Of a stretch of 64,000 bases of DNA, positions 9,625 to 20,591 are shown in pieces (the first letter of the stretch is position 1; each line of letters starts with the position of its first letter). The notes beneath the pieces were generated by a model. The model worked only from the letters and a program-made list of their open reading frames with translations, ran no database searches and was not told the origin of the DNA. The translations under genes and the position numbers were made by a program. Source of the stretch: Branchiostoma floridae (Eukaryota; Chordata; Leptocardii; Amphioxiformes; Branchiostomatidae); the NCBI RefSeq assembly GCF_000003815.2, contig NC_049991.1:1058613-1122612 (forward strand), written 5' to 3'.

Positions 9625-12600
9625 GGGATGCCCGACCAACGGCTCCCCGTCCATTCGCCTTGTCGTGGTGTGAGGGCCCGAATGTACCAATTTCCCAGTC
9701 CCGGGGTAGGTGCCACATTCCTACTCTGTAACCTCGAATGAGGGGGTGGAACTTGGGTAGTCGCTAAAGGATGGACACAACACCACCGCCTTCCTGTCAG
9801 CGGTATAGAAAACGACGAGGTTTGGCTTCAGGTCAGCTACCTGCTCCTGTAAAAAGCTATTGCTACGAAAACAGTTAGAAGTAAAGCAGCTACGAAGCAG
9901 CCAGGACGAAAGTCGTCTCCCAGGAGAGACAGAAGGACGGACACCAGTGAAAGCCTCAGCGAGGAAGCTGATGCCCCGATGACCAGAGTCCTGACTGCGA
10001 AAACCGTCACCCGTATTGGGTACTGGAATATTAGAACTTTAAACCAACCATCAAAGCTAGCACAAGTCTTAAGAGAAATGGAGACATATGGAATCAGCAT
10101 ACTAGGTCTTAGTGAAGTCCGTTGGACAGACTCAGGCAAGACTATGTCAGACGACAAAACAATTCTGTTCTCAGGTCGTCAGGATGGAATTCACAGGGAC
10201 GGAGTAGCCCTAATCTTAGATAAGCCTGCAGCAAATGCCCTTGAAGAATGGACACCAATAAATGAGCGTCTTATAACAGCAAGATTCATCACAAATCATG
10301 CAAAAGTCAGTGTAGTCCAGTGCTATGCCCCAACGAATGAATACGATGAAGCTGATAAGGATACATTTTACCAACAACTCCAAGACACGGTTGAGAAGAT
10401 CCCCCGCCATGACATCCTCATTGTCATGGGGGACATGAATGCCCAGATTGGAGGTAACAGATCAGGATTCGAACATGTGCTGGGCCCCCATGCTTATGGC
10501 AACCGCACGGACAATGGAGACAGGTTCATCCAGTTCTGTGCCATGAACAACATGAAGATAGGTTCAACTCTTTTTGCCCATAAAGATATACATAAAATAA
10601 CGTGGTTATCTAATGATCATAGAACCAAGACACAGATTGATCACATAGCAGTTGGACCAAGATGGAGAGTGCCATGCCTCGAAGATGTGAGGGTGTACCG
10701 AGGGGCCGACGCTGGAAGCGACCACCTCCTGTCCATTGCTAAAATCAAGATCAAGCTGAAAAGACAAAAGAAGAAAGCATCACTGCCCAAGAGGTTTGAC
10801 ACTACAAAGCTGAAAGACCCGACTGTGGAAACCAAGTTCAAAACCGTTCTGAAGAGTAAGTACTCTGCACTAGAAGGCTCACAAAAAGGTCCACAACCAG
10901 GCACAACAAACAGATGGGAGATACTGAAAGATGCTATGACAGAAACAAGCAAAGAAGTTCTGGGCTTCAAGAAATCCCTTAGAGAAGCATGGATTAGTGA
11001 CCAAACATGGCAGCTGATTGATGAGAGGAAGACCCTACACCGATTAAAGCACAATAGGAACTCAGATAACAGTGCTGTCCACCAAGAGTACACCAAGAAA
11101 CACAAAGAGGTGAAACACAGTGCTCAGAGGGATAAGCGAGTGTGGATGGAAAGACAGGCTGAAGAGGCAGAGCAAGCGGCAGCCAGGAACGACATGCGCA
11201 CAGTGTACCAGATCGCAAAGAAGGTCACAGGTAGTACAAAAGCCAGTTCAGGCCCCATCAAGGCAAAGGACGGATCCCTTCTCTCTAGAGGAGAGGACAA
11301 ACTTAGCAGATGGGCGGAACACTTTGAGGAGGTCCTCAACAGACCCAACCCTGCTTCACCAGCAATAACAGAAGACCCACAGCACTTACTCGAGATCAAC
11401 ACTGGGGACTTCACGGAAGAAGAAACTAGTAATGCCATAAAGCTACTGAAGAACAACAAATCACCCGGCATGGATGGCATCACAGCTGAAGTGCTCAAGG
11501 CTGGAGGCGAGTGCACTGTCAAGTGGATGTGCCAGCTCTGCAATCAAGCCTGGAACTCTGGGCAAGTACCAGATGACTGGAAAACCGGAGCAGTGGTATG
11601 CATCCCAAAGAAAGGAAATCTTGCTGAATGCGACAACTGGAGAGGGGTCACCCTCCTGTCCATACCAGGAAAGGTGTACTGCCAGATGATCCTTAATCGC
11701 ATGCGTGAGGCAGTGGACAGAGAACTCCGGGAACAGCAAGCGGGCTTTCGACCCAAACGATCCTGCGCTGAACAAATCTTCACCTTAAGACGCATTATAG
11801 AAAAGTGCAATGAACTTCAGACCCCACTCGCTATCAGCTACATCGATTTTACTAAGGCATTTGACTCCATCCATCGGCCCTCATTGTGGAACATTATGCA
11901 AATGTACGGACTGCCTCCCAAGTTGATATCTGCAATCAAGGGGATTTATGCCAACTCAAGATGCTGCGTAAGGACCAGTGATGGGTACAGTGACTGGTTC
12001 GAGGTAGCAACGGGGGTACGTCAAGGATGTGTGCTATCACCCATCCTCTTTGCCCTCGCCATTGACTGGGTCCTATCCAAGGCAACAGACAGAAAGGGTA
12101 TACAGTGGGTACAAGAACAGAAACTGTCGGATCTGGATTTTGCAGATGACATCGCCGCCCTAGCAGAAACCACCCAAGAGCTCCAGCCGTTAGTAAGCGA
12201 CATAGGTTCCTCAGCAGCTAGTATTGGCCTTAAGATCAGTACGAAAAAGACCAAGAACATGTTGTCAGGACCCCACCCACCGGCAACAGCTGTATTCATC
12301 GATCAGGATGAAGTAGAAGTGGTTGAGAATTTCACTTACCTTGGAAGTTCCATTAACAACAACGGGGAGATAGATAAGGAACTGGACTGTAGGATTGGAA
12401 AGGCTTCAGCAGCATTTAACCAACTGGGAAAGATCTGGAGGTGCAAGAAACTCTCTCTTAAGTTAAAACTACGCTTTTACAACAGCAACGTCCTGTCTAC
12501 ACTCCTCTACGGCTCTGAATCATGGAATTTGAAAACCAGCCATGAGAAGAAGCTTGACGCCTTCGACAGCAAGTGCGTGAGGAAGATCTTGGGTATTAAA

Positions 12601-12943
12601 TGGAGTGACTTTGTCTCAAACAAAGACATAAGAGCACAAACAAGACAACAACCAGTGTCCTCCATCATATGCAAACGACGGTTGAGCTGGCTAGGACATG
12701 TGGTCCGACTCCCACCCGAGAGATTTGCTCACCAAGTTCTCCAGTGGAAACCTCAAGGTCGGAGAAGGAGGGGCCGTCCTAAGATGAACTGGCAGCAGAC
12801 AGTTGACAGAGATCTCCTGCCAGCAGGCAAGAGATGGAAAGATGTGTGGAGACTGGCTGCAGACAGGGCGTGCTGGAATACTCTAACTGCCTCATGCGTC
12901 GCACGACGTGGGAGCTACTAAGTCTAAGTCTAAGTCTAAGTAA
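9625..12943 (+). mobile_element. complete RTE-like non-LTR retrotransposon
   Basis: A 3.3-kb element bounded by identical 12-bp direct repeats (GCTGTCACCGTT at 9613-9624 and 12944-12955). It has a GC-rich 5' leader, one endonuclease-reverse transcriptase ORF, and a very short 3' end made of AAGTCT hexamers starting at the stop codon. A single ORF with a simple-repeat tail and almost no 3' UTR fits RTE-type LINEs; the clade name is inferred from protein motifs. Identical flanks and an intact ORF imply a recent insertion. It lies between NAGPA and the second minisatellite array. Confidence 0.92.
9979..12921 (+). CDS. LINE endonuclease-reverse transcriptase polyprotein, intact 980-residue ORF
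   Basis: It makes the protein for target-primed reverse transcription of the element itself. The N-terminal APE-type endonuclease (about residues 10-255) shows YWNIRTL, LSEVRW, QCYAPTNEYD, GDMNAQIGG, QIDHIAV and GSDHLL with the expected catalytic D, N and H. The reverse transcriptase (about 480-800) shows KSPGMDGITAEVLK, WRGVTLLSIPGK, QAGFRPKRSC, DFTKAFDS (about 623), GVRQGCVLSPILFAL and the catalytic FADD (about 720). The C-terminal part has YLGSSI, LLYGSESW, RRLSWLGHVVRLP and GRPKMNW, typical of RTE/BovB-like proteins. No stop or frameshift interrupts it. The frame is open upstream to a TAA near 9850, without an earlier ATG. Confidence 0.95.
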   Translation: MTRVLTAKTVTRIGYWNIRTLNQPSKLAQVLREMETYGISILGLSEVRWTDSGKTMSDDKTILFSGRQDGIHRDGVALILDKPAANALEEWTPINERLITARFITNHAKVSVVQCYAPTNEYDEADKDTFYQQLQDTVEKIPRHDILIVMGDMNAQIGGNRSGFEHVLGPHAYGNRTDNGDRFIQFCAMNNMKIGSTLFAHKDIHKITWLSNDHRTKTQIDHIAVGPRWRVPCLEDVRVYRGADAGSDHLLSIAKIKIKLKRQKKKASLPKRFDTTKLKDPTVETKFKTVLKSKYSALEGSQKGPQPGTTNRWEILKDAMTETSKEVLGFKKSLREAWISDQTWQLIDERKTLHRLKHNRNSDNSAVHQEYTKKHKEVKHSAQRDKRVWMERQAEEAEQAAARNDMRTVYQIAKKVTGSTKASSGPIKAKDGSLLSRGEDKLSRWAEHFEEVLNRPNPASPAITEDPQHLLEINTGDFTEEETSNAIKLLKNNKSPGMDGITAEVLKAGGECTVKWMCQLCNQAWNSGQVPDDWKTGAVVCIPKKGNLAECDNWRGVTLLSIPGKVYCQMILNRMREAVDRELREQQAGFRPKRSCAEQIFTLRRIIEKCNELQTPLAISYIDFTKAFDSIHRPSLWNIMQMYGLPPKLISAIKGIYANSRCCVRTSDGYSDWFEVATGVRQGCVLSPILFALAIDWVLSKATDRKGIQWVQEQKLSDLDFADDIAALAETTQELQPLVSDIGSSAASIGLKISTKKTKNMLSGPHPPATAVFIDQDEVEVVENFTYLGSSINNNGEIDKELDCRIGKASAAFNQLGKIWRCKKLSLKLKLRFYNSNVLSTLLYGSESWNLKTSHEKKLDAFDSKCVRKILGIKWSDFVSNKDIRAQTRQQPVSSIICKRRLSWLGHVVRLPPERFAHQVLQWKPQGRRRRGRPKMNWQQTVDRDLLPAGKRWKDVWRLAADRACWNTLTASCVARRGSY

Positions 12944-12955
12944 GCTGTCACCGTT
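12944..12955. repeat. target-site duplication, right copy
   Basis: GCTGTCACCGTT directly after the AAGTCT-repeat tail of the retrotransposon, identical to 9613-9624. Confidence 0.9.
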
Positions 12956-14309
12956 TCTATCGTTTTGAAGAAATTAAAACACATTGTTAAGCTACTTGGC
13001 GTATGTAAATTACACAGAAACGTAAATTCTAATGATAAATAAAATCTGAACTATCAGTCATTAAACTATAAACTCTACAGGCAATTACTTGTCCATCGAT
13101 GCTCTTTTTATGAAACATGAGCCACGATTAAAGCCGTAAAATTGCATGCTAGTTAAAAGAAAGTCAAACGTTCATCTGTAATCGCAACTCTGGAGTAACA
13201 GTTTCGTCATCCAATTTGCGGTCGATGATCGTGAAGTCGGTCTATGCTCGTCCGACACCACAAAACTCTTCGACCTCAAATACTGCCGACGACAAGTCGC
13301 TGATGTTATGAACAAGTTTTCGTGCACAGAGAGCATCGGGAAAACGAAATACCTCAGACGTATACTGTCGAAGATGTCATTTAGAGCTTGCAGAATCGTC
13401 TTCAATGAGGCCGGGAAAGCCATGCCACATCATTCTACATCATGCATCCGTATCCTACTTGGGTGGAATACGTAGTAGACAATGGATGAATGAATGAATG
13501 GATGGATGGATGAATGAATGAATGGATGGAAGGATGGATGGACGAATGAATGCGTAGTACCAGTCCTTACCTAAACTTTAAAGAACTTATCTCACCAAGC
13601 GGAGGCAATCTGGAAGCACTACGGAGGTACATCGGAGTTTGTTCACGGAGGCACCTTCGCTATTTCTCTTGCACTCACACTGACGCGAGGCACCGTTGCG
13701 TTTCAAGTCCAGATGGATGGGTTAGTGGAAATCGCATCGTTGTCAATAACGCATCAAAAACAGATTTGAAAAGATGAAAGTATATTCAGTTATGACGCTT
13801 GGAACAACATAGATAACCTATTATAAATTATATGTCCAATCTTAATCAAATTACTCGTACAGTAAAAGAAAAGACCGAAAGTCCCTATTTCATTGAGCGG
13901 AGGTACTTTTGAAATACGCTGGAGTTTGTTCACTGTACATTGTTCATCAATGTAAAATGATTAGAAATGCATCGGAAATAGATTTGTAGTGATAAAAGGA
14001 TATTCAATTTTTATCTCATTGATACTTGGTGCAATATAGGTAACATAATAAAACATACGTATCAACTTGACACTGACATTCACATTTTGTTGCCGGCTTG
14101 GTGGTGGCATGATGGAGGCACTACTGAGGCACGACGGAGGCATTTTACAAAACACACCGCCTTTTTCAGTTTGTTGGAGGCACCTTGGATTTTGGAGGCA
14201 CGTCGGATTTCGCTGATGGCAAGGTGAGGGCACGTTTGTGTTGTCGAAATCAACAGTGCCTCTGCTTGCCCTTAAAATAACAGTTCTACCACGCAATGAT
14301 ATACAAGAC
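12956..14309. other. intergenic, no gene recognised
   Basis: Contains a GGAT/GAAT tetranucleotide run at about 13480-13550 and a region with recurrent GGAGGCA motifs (13600-14230). The open frames at 13172-13423 (minus) and 13961-14323 (minus) show no family signature. Confidence 0.45.
13480..13552. repeat. tetranucleotide microsatellite (GGAT/GAAT)
   Basis: Runs of ATGGATGAATGAATGAATGG and GGATGGATGGATGAATG with interruptions. Confidence 0.85.
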
Positions 14310-15014
14310 CACCATCCACACACAGGCTAACACACCTGTCCTTGGTGCTGAACACCATCCACACACAGGTAAACACATCTGTCCCTGAACACCATTTACA
14401 CACAGGTAAGCACACCTGTCCTTGGTGCTGAACACCATTCACACACAGGTAAATACACCTGTCCCTGGTGCTGAACACCATCCACACACAGGTAAACACA
14501 CCTGTCCCTGGTGCTGAACACTATCCACACACAGGTAAACACTCCTGTCCCTGGTGCTGAACACCATCAACACACAGGTAAACACACCTGTCCCTGGTGC
14601 TGAACACCATCCACACACAGGTAAACACACCTGTCCCTGGTGCTGAACACCATCCACACACAGGTAAACACACCTGTCCCTGGTGCTGAACACCATCCAC
14701 ACACAGGTAAGCACACCTGTCCTTAGTGATGAACACCAACCACACACAGGTAAACACATCTGTCCTTAGTGATGAACACCATCCACACACAGGTAAACAC
14801 ATTTGTCCCTGGTGCTGAACACCATCCACACACAGGTAAACACACCTGTCCCTGGTGCTGAACACCATCCACACACAGGTATCCACACACGAGGTACACC
14901 TGTCCTTAGTGATGACACCATCCACACACAGGTAAACACATCTGTCCTTAGTGATGACACCAGCCACACACAGGTAACACATTTGTCCCTGGTGCTGACA
15001 CCATCCACACACAC
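14310..15014. repeat. 43-bp minisatellite, array 2, running into a gap
   Basis: At least 16 copies of the unit seen at 484-1793, in the same orientation, with more homogeneous copies at 14430-14720. Short or broken units (missing GGTGCTG at 14385; GAGGTACACC at 14890) appear towards the gap. The true length is unknown because the array is cut by 100 N. Confidence 0.95.
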
Positions 15015-15114
15015 NNNNNNNNNNNNNNNNNNNNNNNNNNNNNNNNNNNNNNNNNNNNNNNNNNNNNNNNNNNNNNNNNNNNNNNNNNNNNNNNNNNNNN
15101 NNNNNNNNNNNNNN
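15015..15114. other. assembly gap of exactly 100 N
   Basis: A round 100-base gap at the edge of the minisatellite, probably a placeholder of unknown size where the array could not be assembled. Confidence 0.95.
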
Positions 15115-16784
15115 GACCTGTTTCATAAGGCCTCGTGTATACATTGTCTTGGTACAAGTACTTTAACTATTAGATTTTCTGCACATACAAACTGCCATTA
15201 GAAACATTTTCTTTACTTATCATAATATGTTACTTTCAACAACTATTCTCTCCTTCAGTTTGGAACATAATCTGGAGTTTGTAACAATACTATGACTGTT
15301 GCTGAACAAAATAAACACAACTTCATGTTTCACATAATCATAATTCTTGGGATCTATCTGAAACTGTACTATTCCACCAAATTACTGACAAGTATTGCAA
15401 AAAACTGATCTTTTGTGGGGACAGGAGTACTTCATAAAGTTACAAGGCTCAGCAAGTAAGTTTTATGGATGACATCAGCATTGAGTTTTGTCTGTTTTCA
15501 AAAGAAACAAATTCTGACCCTTCTGCTGATCAACATGATAAGAAATACCAAACATGTGAAATGTGTCATGTGGTATCTCTGAGTGTAGTTGTAGAAGTTA
15601 AGTTTTGTAGTCGTAAAGTGGCAATTGAGTGTAGTTGCCAACTTGGTAGGCTACTAAATTGTGCACTTTATTAACATAGATCTAAAAAGGTGTGTGACAC
15701 CATATTTTCACACCTCGATTTCTAAATTTGTTACAACATTTACACATGATCTTTTTACAAGCATTTTGGAAATGTGGGAATCTTGTTTTTTGCCCTCATT
15801 GATTTTTTGTGTGTTCTCACATTAGCTTTGGAGTCTGCAGATGATGTCATCCACAGAATTTACTTGCTGTGGCCTGATTTTAGTCGCTGCACTCCATGTA
15901 CCACAATGGCAGATTTTATTGGGACAAAGTTTTCTATTTAACGTTACATATCAATACTAGCAGCAAAACATACTGGGAACATTTTACACTACCAACTATA
16001 ATGGAAAGCAAAGTTTACTATGTTCTTACACTGGTGCTACCTTCACGCAGAAGATAGCCTTTTCTTTGGCAATAGACAAACCATCCTTCGAATCTACACT
16101 GACAAATACAGTTAACACTATCCCTACATATACAAAAATGCTTTAACTGCTCATGCTGTAATCCACTGGGTACCCTAAAACACCAACATTAAACAAAGAA
16201 TGGATATAAAGAGATCTACTTAATACAGAATCAGTAATTCTTGAGGTATGCACCCTTAGATATCCTGGTGTTCAAGACATTCTTGAGAAGGCCTCCCTAA
16301 CATTGTTATTCAAATGTTACAGTTTTAGGGTATCTTATGGAATTATGAGAATTCATATCATACTTAATCATTTCACAGTGAGCATTTATACCTGGACTCT
16401 TAATACACAACTCTTAAACTACTAGAAGAGAGGATGGTAGTCCGTTGCAAATTCTAAAAAAAACTAAAGAACTAAACAGATTCTTTGATTTGACACTAGT
16501 TTGACACCTTTAGAATGTACTATGATGTTGATCAGTTTCACTATATGTCCAAAATCTATGGTATTATTAGAAAACTATTGACAAAGTTGCCAACTTTCCC
16601 ATCATTTCCTGAAAGGTCTGTCAAAGTAAGTTTACACGACAGACTTTTCCTGTTCCTAATCTTTACAACAATGTTTTGCTGATATTTTGAGTAGTAAAAG
16701 GTTCTTCAGTCTTCAATGTCTGAATCAATAAAACCTCACAATGGTATGTTCTTTAAGTTCACAAGCAAAGAGTACAACAGCCAA

Positions 16785-17105
16785 TATTTCAGTGACTGTC
16801 TGTCACCTTCTTCAAGGGAATACTGACTGGCTCTACTCTGCACTGCAGCTAATCTCCAAGCAGATCCTACAATGGCATAAGATAGTATCAAACTAGCCAA
16901 GGAGTGTAGTCAGCCCAAAGGTGTCCATTTGCCTTGTAGAAAAACACACCCCGGTAGCAAAACATACTCCTAAGCCGGCTTCACTCCTCTGCCAGCTTTT
17001 GATACTATCTTATGCTACCGTAGGGTCAGCTTGGAGATTGCACTGCAGCTACATTTCAGCCATTGTCCTAAGGATGGTGACAGACAGTCATCAAACCGTG
17101 TACTG
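16785..17105. repeat. outer inverted repeat surrounding the MITE
   Basis: TGACTGTCTGTCACC at about 16794 is the reverse complement of GGTGACAGACAGTCA at about 17073, so the MITE at 16851-17039 sits in the loop of another hairpin. The outer element resembles the one at 29351-29630 (CAATGACTATCTGTCGCCTTC). Confidence 0.6.
16851..17039. mobile_element. MITE with perfect 11-bp target-site duplication, copy 2
   Basis: Ends AATCTCCAAG and CTTGGAGATT. Internal arms GGCATAAGATAGTATCAAA and TTTTGATACTATCTTATGC pair. It is flanked by GCACTGCAGCT at 16840-16850 and 17040-17050, identical. An 11-bp duplication is unusual for hAT or piggyBac and is in the range seen for Mutator-like elements; the superfamily is an inference. 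Confidence 0.9.
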
Positions 17106-19925
17106 TTTTAACTCAGTCTTGATCTAGAGTGAATTAAAACCTCACATATTTGTGGTGCTAAGGACAAAATTACCATAACCAAATAAACATTGGTACTTCT
17201 TAAAGAAACTTCTGAATCCCAAGTGAAGTAGACCAAATCATGAAAATCATAAAGTTAAGAAATGATGGATTCATGTCCAGTAACTATAACTAAATCATTA
17301 ACATGATGAGACATGCATCTGTGTATATCACCCCATAAATTGCTACTACCATGGCAGGTGTTAATTGTACTATCTAGATTAAAGTACGCACCCTTAATTC
17401 GGGGCAAGTTCTGGACAAATTTCCTGGACTGAAACGAAATATAAAAGGTAATGAAGTATGTACCTCCTCTCCACCGATCTTGAACACATTTGAAAAGTTT
17501 CAGAAGTGCGTACTTTAATAATTAATAAAAGAAAATACAGCTAACATCAAATCAAATGAGTTATGGATGCAGTGACACCTAGCTGGGCATTATATAAATG
17601 GATGTAATACAGAGTATGAGTTGTATGAATTTTGAATAAATTGACAAACGTCAAAATCTAATATTCTATCAAAACTCTATAGCATACAGTGTATTATACA
17701 AAGTAAGCTTGCAATCGTATGAGCTATTGCAGAACATTTCAAAGATACAATATTCACCAACACGGGAATCTTGAGAAGTCATGATTACCACTTAGCAACA
17801 TCATTCTAAAAGATAACTTCTAAGCACAACTTTGAAAGCTAAATTCTGTAAGCCAAATTTCATTTGTGAAACCATGGAAGCAAATATACACTCACTATAT
17901 TTGTACACAGACTAAAGCGCTTACCAACAAGCTTCGACCAGTCGTCTTGTCTATATCACTTAACCTGATGTTAACAACTGGTCAAAGGTGTCTCTTTTGA
18001 GGGATAGTAGACAAGCTGTAATGTAGATGGCCTCTTTAACTCCTCATAGAAAATAATATTGAGAAGGGCAAGAGGACTGGCTAAAAGCTTGTGGGTAAGC
18101 ACTTTATTTTGTGTACAGACTTGTTGCGGGTAAATTTCCAAAATGTTGATTTCAGCCACAGGTGAACCTGTGAAGCCTGAATGTTTTTATCCATTGCAGT
18201 AACTTTTACAGACATTATTTAGTTGTGTTTGGCACCTGGAACCTAGTCATAAAACATACATATTACACATGATTATAAACACTTCACTCTACCACCCTTA
18301 AATAAGCAAACATACATATATGTTCAATTTGTACAGCAAACTATTCTGTCATTATTACAGCAAAAATATAGAGATATATACATACATATTTCTGTATAAT
18401 ATACAAACACATGGGCGAGTCTAGAGCTGAAAGACCCTCAGTACATTGCTTCCTATATATGGACATAGCTTCACTTTAAAAAGAACTAGATAAAGCTGTT
18501 AGACCATTCTCTACAGCTTGTTGAGTTTGATGGGCAGTAGAGTCATCCTTTTCTTATATATGTCAATCAAGATTATTTACAAATTATGTTGCATTTAACT
18601 AATAACGACCTTTTCATGAAATTCTGAACCATACAATATGGAATCTCTCTGGATTTTCTAAAGAATATGAGTAACATTTACTTAATTTCTAAGTTTTATA
18701 TCTAAAGAAATATAATATTTTCCAAAAGCCTACATCAATGTTTCCTCTGAAGTGATATACTTCAATGCTGGCAATTTCTGTTTCTCTTTGATAGAAACCA
18801 CTAATGGAATGAATGAAGCCTTTTTTTTCTAATTTCTTCCAGTAAAAATGCTACATTAAAAAATAGCAGTAATTGTCAAATTAAACCAGTGGGAATGGAC
18901 ATCATGATGATGATGAACATTTAAAGGGGCACTCAAAAGCAGTAGTAATTTTCAAAAATAATATATTTTTATGAACATAATTTCAACAATCACATATCAG
19001 AAAAAAAATTATCAAAGAAGAAAACAATTTCTAAACCAGTAACAGAAGTTCTTCAAATACAGACCCATGTGTGAGGCTGAAGATCCCAGTCAAAGTTTGG
19101 TTCAAAAGCCCGACCAAAAATTCACAAATTCGTCTTGTGGAAGGGATGTAAAACGGGGATCCTGTTTTCTAGGATGTTCCTCGAGCACATAAATCAGCCT
19201 CATAACTAAAAAAAATTGGGTACCTACTGGCTGCAAATAATACTCAGAACGTATCATTAAAATGATAGAAATTCAACTTGCTGGGGCTGAAAATTAATGA
19301 GCCATTATTCTACAAACACACGCTACAAACATTATTTTCATGTGTTACAAAATGCTACTAAGTAACAGCAAAAAAGCGGGAAAAATGCAAAAATATAGAT
19401 TCTTGGTTCAAATCAATTATAGCAAGATAAAATCTGAACAGGTCAAACCTATTTCTGGTACACACCAGTGCCTTGGATCATATTCATAAAAGCAAAATGT
19501 TTAGCAGGTGGATACAATGTATCTGAATGACAAAAAAAAATCATTAAAAATATATCCATCTGAGTCTTTGTGTCTGTCTTTGTGATAGGTGATGGGAATT
19601 TTACAGATCACATAGTAGTCCGAGGGCAATTTGTTCTGAACATGTTCTGAAAACTTATATGATAAAAAAATTATATTTCTTTAGCATTTCTAATCTTACT
19701 ACAGCACAAAATGTGGTAGCTATCAAAAAGTTGACATGTATACAGTAAAATTGGAATTGATCTATGACTTGATGCTGATAATATTTAATTCCATGACACT
19801 CTTCTGTCAGCTTGCAGGGGTTAAGTTTAGACTAAACAAACTAGAATTGAAATCTCCTGGAGAAGGATACAAAATGGCAAATTTGTAGTCTAGTCTGACT
19901 GGGCAGGACTAGATGCCCCTGTGTG

Positions 19926-20591
19926 TCACCTAATCCTGCCGTCTGGCATGACTGGCCCCAGCTGAGACTTGGTGTCCGGTGAGAAACTGCTCCACGTCGT
20001 CACTTGGCACTGTTTCACCATATTGCATGTTGGGAAGGGTGCCACGGAACAGACGTCCGCCACCGACCAGAACTCCGACACGAGCTGATCAATCCAGCCT
20101 TCCAACTCCCGCCCCGCTTTCAAACTATTCATCCTCGCCGCCGCCGCTAACTTTTCCACATCTTTGAGTTTTAGAAAGCTGTTAAGGCTGACGAAGTCTC
20201 TGTCGATGTACGTCCCGTTGGAGGGTCCCGCGTGAGTGGTAGCGGCTTCGGCTGCGCTGATAGGCCTGTTGTTTTTGTAAGCCATCGGTGAGACCAGAAA
20301 CGCAGTCTCAGCCACGACCTTCCAATGGTGTAAGAGGTAGACGTGCCACGCCCCCGGTTTTAATGGTTTCTGGAAGGGAGGGGTGTGGTAGGAGAATTCC
20401 GCGTCCGGTTCTACGGTTAGGTCGTACGAAGCGGCGATGGTGTTGGCGGGATCCACCCAAACGATGGAGACGATGAAGTTGGCGCCGTCCGACTTGCTCC
20501 ACCTCTGGATGACGGTGGGGCTGTCGTGTGGGCCAATCAGACGCCCCATGTTGCGAAAGATGCGCTCTTTCAGGTCCCATTCTGACCCAAC
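19926..20591 (-). CDS. XYLT: XYLT exon 9 (C-terminal domain and stop)
   Basis: Acceptor TGCCAG, then 221 codons and a stop at 19928-19926. It encodes [63 protein letters not shown] and [11 protein letters not shown], as in the Xylo_C domain of vertebrate enzymes. Its GC content is clearly higher than the flanking introns. Confidence 0.96.
   Translation of the reverse strand, partial: VGSEWDLKERIFRNMGRLIGPHDSPTVIQRWSKSDGANFIVSIVWVDPANTIAASYDLTVEPDAEFSYHTPPFQKPLKPGAWHVYLLHHWKVVAETAFLVSPMAYKNNRPISAAEAATTHAGPSNGTYIDRDFVSLNSFLKLKDVEKLAAAARMNSLKAGRELEGWIDQLVSEFWSVADVCSVAPFPTCNMVKQCQVTTWSSFSPDTKSQLGPVMPDGRIR

Larger units (their letters stand above)
15115..19925. other. intergenic region and probable XYLT 3' UTR
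   Basis: AT-rich. Apart from the hairpin elements at 16780-17105, no coding exon was recognised. The part next to 19925 is probably the 3' UTR of minus-strand XYLT. Candidate signals on the minus strand are ATTAAA at 19794-19799 and AATAAA at 18103-18108. Sequence at 17385-17525 (CTGGACAAATTTCCTGGACT; CTCTCCACCGATCTTGAACA) recurs in diverged form at 35325-35440. A block near 19130-19250 (GGGATGTAAAACGGGGATCC; TACCTACTGGCTGCAAATA) recurs at 60560-60670. Confidence 0.5.

Noticed and set aside
11124-11543. Minus-strand frames over the LINE ORF (for example 10641-11105, 11124-11543, 11461-11775)
   Set aside because: Shadows of the 980-codon LINE ORF with no motifs of their own.
14521-15144. 207-codon Cys/Val-rich frame, and similar frames at 1112-1553
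   Set aside because: Products of the 43-bp minisatellite, and partly of N bases.
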